Source: Burkholderiales bacterium
GTDB lineage: Bacteria > Pseudomonadota > Gammaproteobacteria > Burkholderiales > Burkholderiaceae_C
Length of the DNA: 6,675 bases
NCBI GenBank assembly: GCA_947450745.1
Contig: CANFYD010000216.1
Coordinates: 1 to 6,675 of the forward strand
Direction: 5' to 3'
The stretch's first letter is position 1. Every line of letters starts with the position of its first letter. The notes under the pieces were generated by a model. The model was not told the origin of the DNA, made no database searches, and saw nothing but the letters and a program-made list of their open reading frames with translations. This document shows, piece by piece, positions 6,563 to 6,675 of this stretch. Position numbers and translations under genes: made by a program.

Positions 6563-6675
6563 TCAGCCCAACGCTTTGATCTTGGCCAGCAACTCGTCCG
6601 GCTTGACCGGCTTGACGACATAGTCACGGGCCCCCTGACGCAGGCCCCAGACCTTGTCCGTCTCCTGGTTCTTGC
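6563..6675 (-). CDS. pilH: PilH-type response regulator, C-terminal fragment (cut by window edge)
   Basis: Single-domain CheY-like receiver of the twitching-motility chemosensory system; it accepts phosphate from the ChpA kinase in the cytoplasm and modulates pilus retraction and extension (family role). Only the last 37 codons are visible, ending in TGA at 6563-6565. The fragment contains QETDKVWGLRQGARDYVVKP, which closely matches the PilH signature of Pseudomonas aeruginosa (QETDKVWGKRQGARDY...KP). That match separates it from PilG. The Lys before the Pro is the conserved receiver lysine that contacts the phosphorylated Asp; the Asp itself is off the right edge. The protein ends KIKALG, a few residues shorter than the P. 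aeruginosa tail. The stop lies 5 bases before the pilI start, so the two genes are very likely cotranscribed. pilG would be expected just beyond the right edge (inference). Confidence 0.9.
   Translation of the reverse strand, partial: KNQETDKVWGLRQGARDYVVKPVKPDELLAKIKALG

Overview
The window is part of a type IV pilus chemosensory (Pil-Chp) operon. All four genes lie on the minus strand and read from right to left: the end of pilH, then complete pilI, complete pilJ, and the first 1181 codons of a large chpA/pilL-type hybrid histidine kinase that leaves the window at base 1. The very high GC content, the strong G/C preference at third codon positions, the pilH-pilI-pilJ-chpA order and the protein sequences suggest a betaproteobacterium, probably Burkholderiales. 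The order-level assignment is inference from sequence style, not from a search.

Layout: 6563-6675 holds the last 37 codons of the PilH response regulator. 6009-6557 encodes the CheW-like adaptor PilI, 5 bases after pilH. A 123-base spacer (5886-6008) precedes pilJ. 3549-5885 encodes the PilJ chemoreceptor, which has an unusually long cytoplasmic N-terminus, two membrane segments, a PilJ-type sensor region and a methyl-accepting signalling hairpin. 1-3543 encodes the N-terminal part of ChpA, starting 5 bases after the pilJ stop. The visible ChpA part contains a FimL-like N-terminal region with a degenerate Hpt-like motif (His77), an Hpt-like fold with Ser507 at the phosphosite, one canonical Hpt (His751) and one divergent Hpt (His1113). 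Two low-complexity acidic linkers join these parts, and one carries a perfect hexanucleotide tandem repeat. The kinase core, CheW-like and receiver domains expected for this family would lie beyond the left edge.

How they work together (family knowledge): PilJ senses a surface or pilus-related signal and, coupled by PilI, controls ChpA autophosphorylation. Phosphate passes through the Hpt domains to the PilG and PilH receivers, which govern pilus extension and retraction, twitching and often cAMP levels. A pilK-type methyltransferase gene, present between pilJ and chpA in Pseudomonas aeruginosa, is absent from that position here.

I see no RNA genes, mobile elements, CRISPR arrays or convincing promoters or terminators. 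The system is a known one. The points worth a second look are details of domain architecture and repeats.
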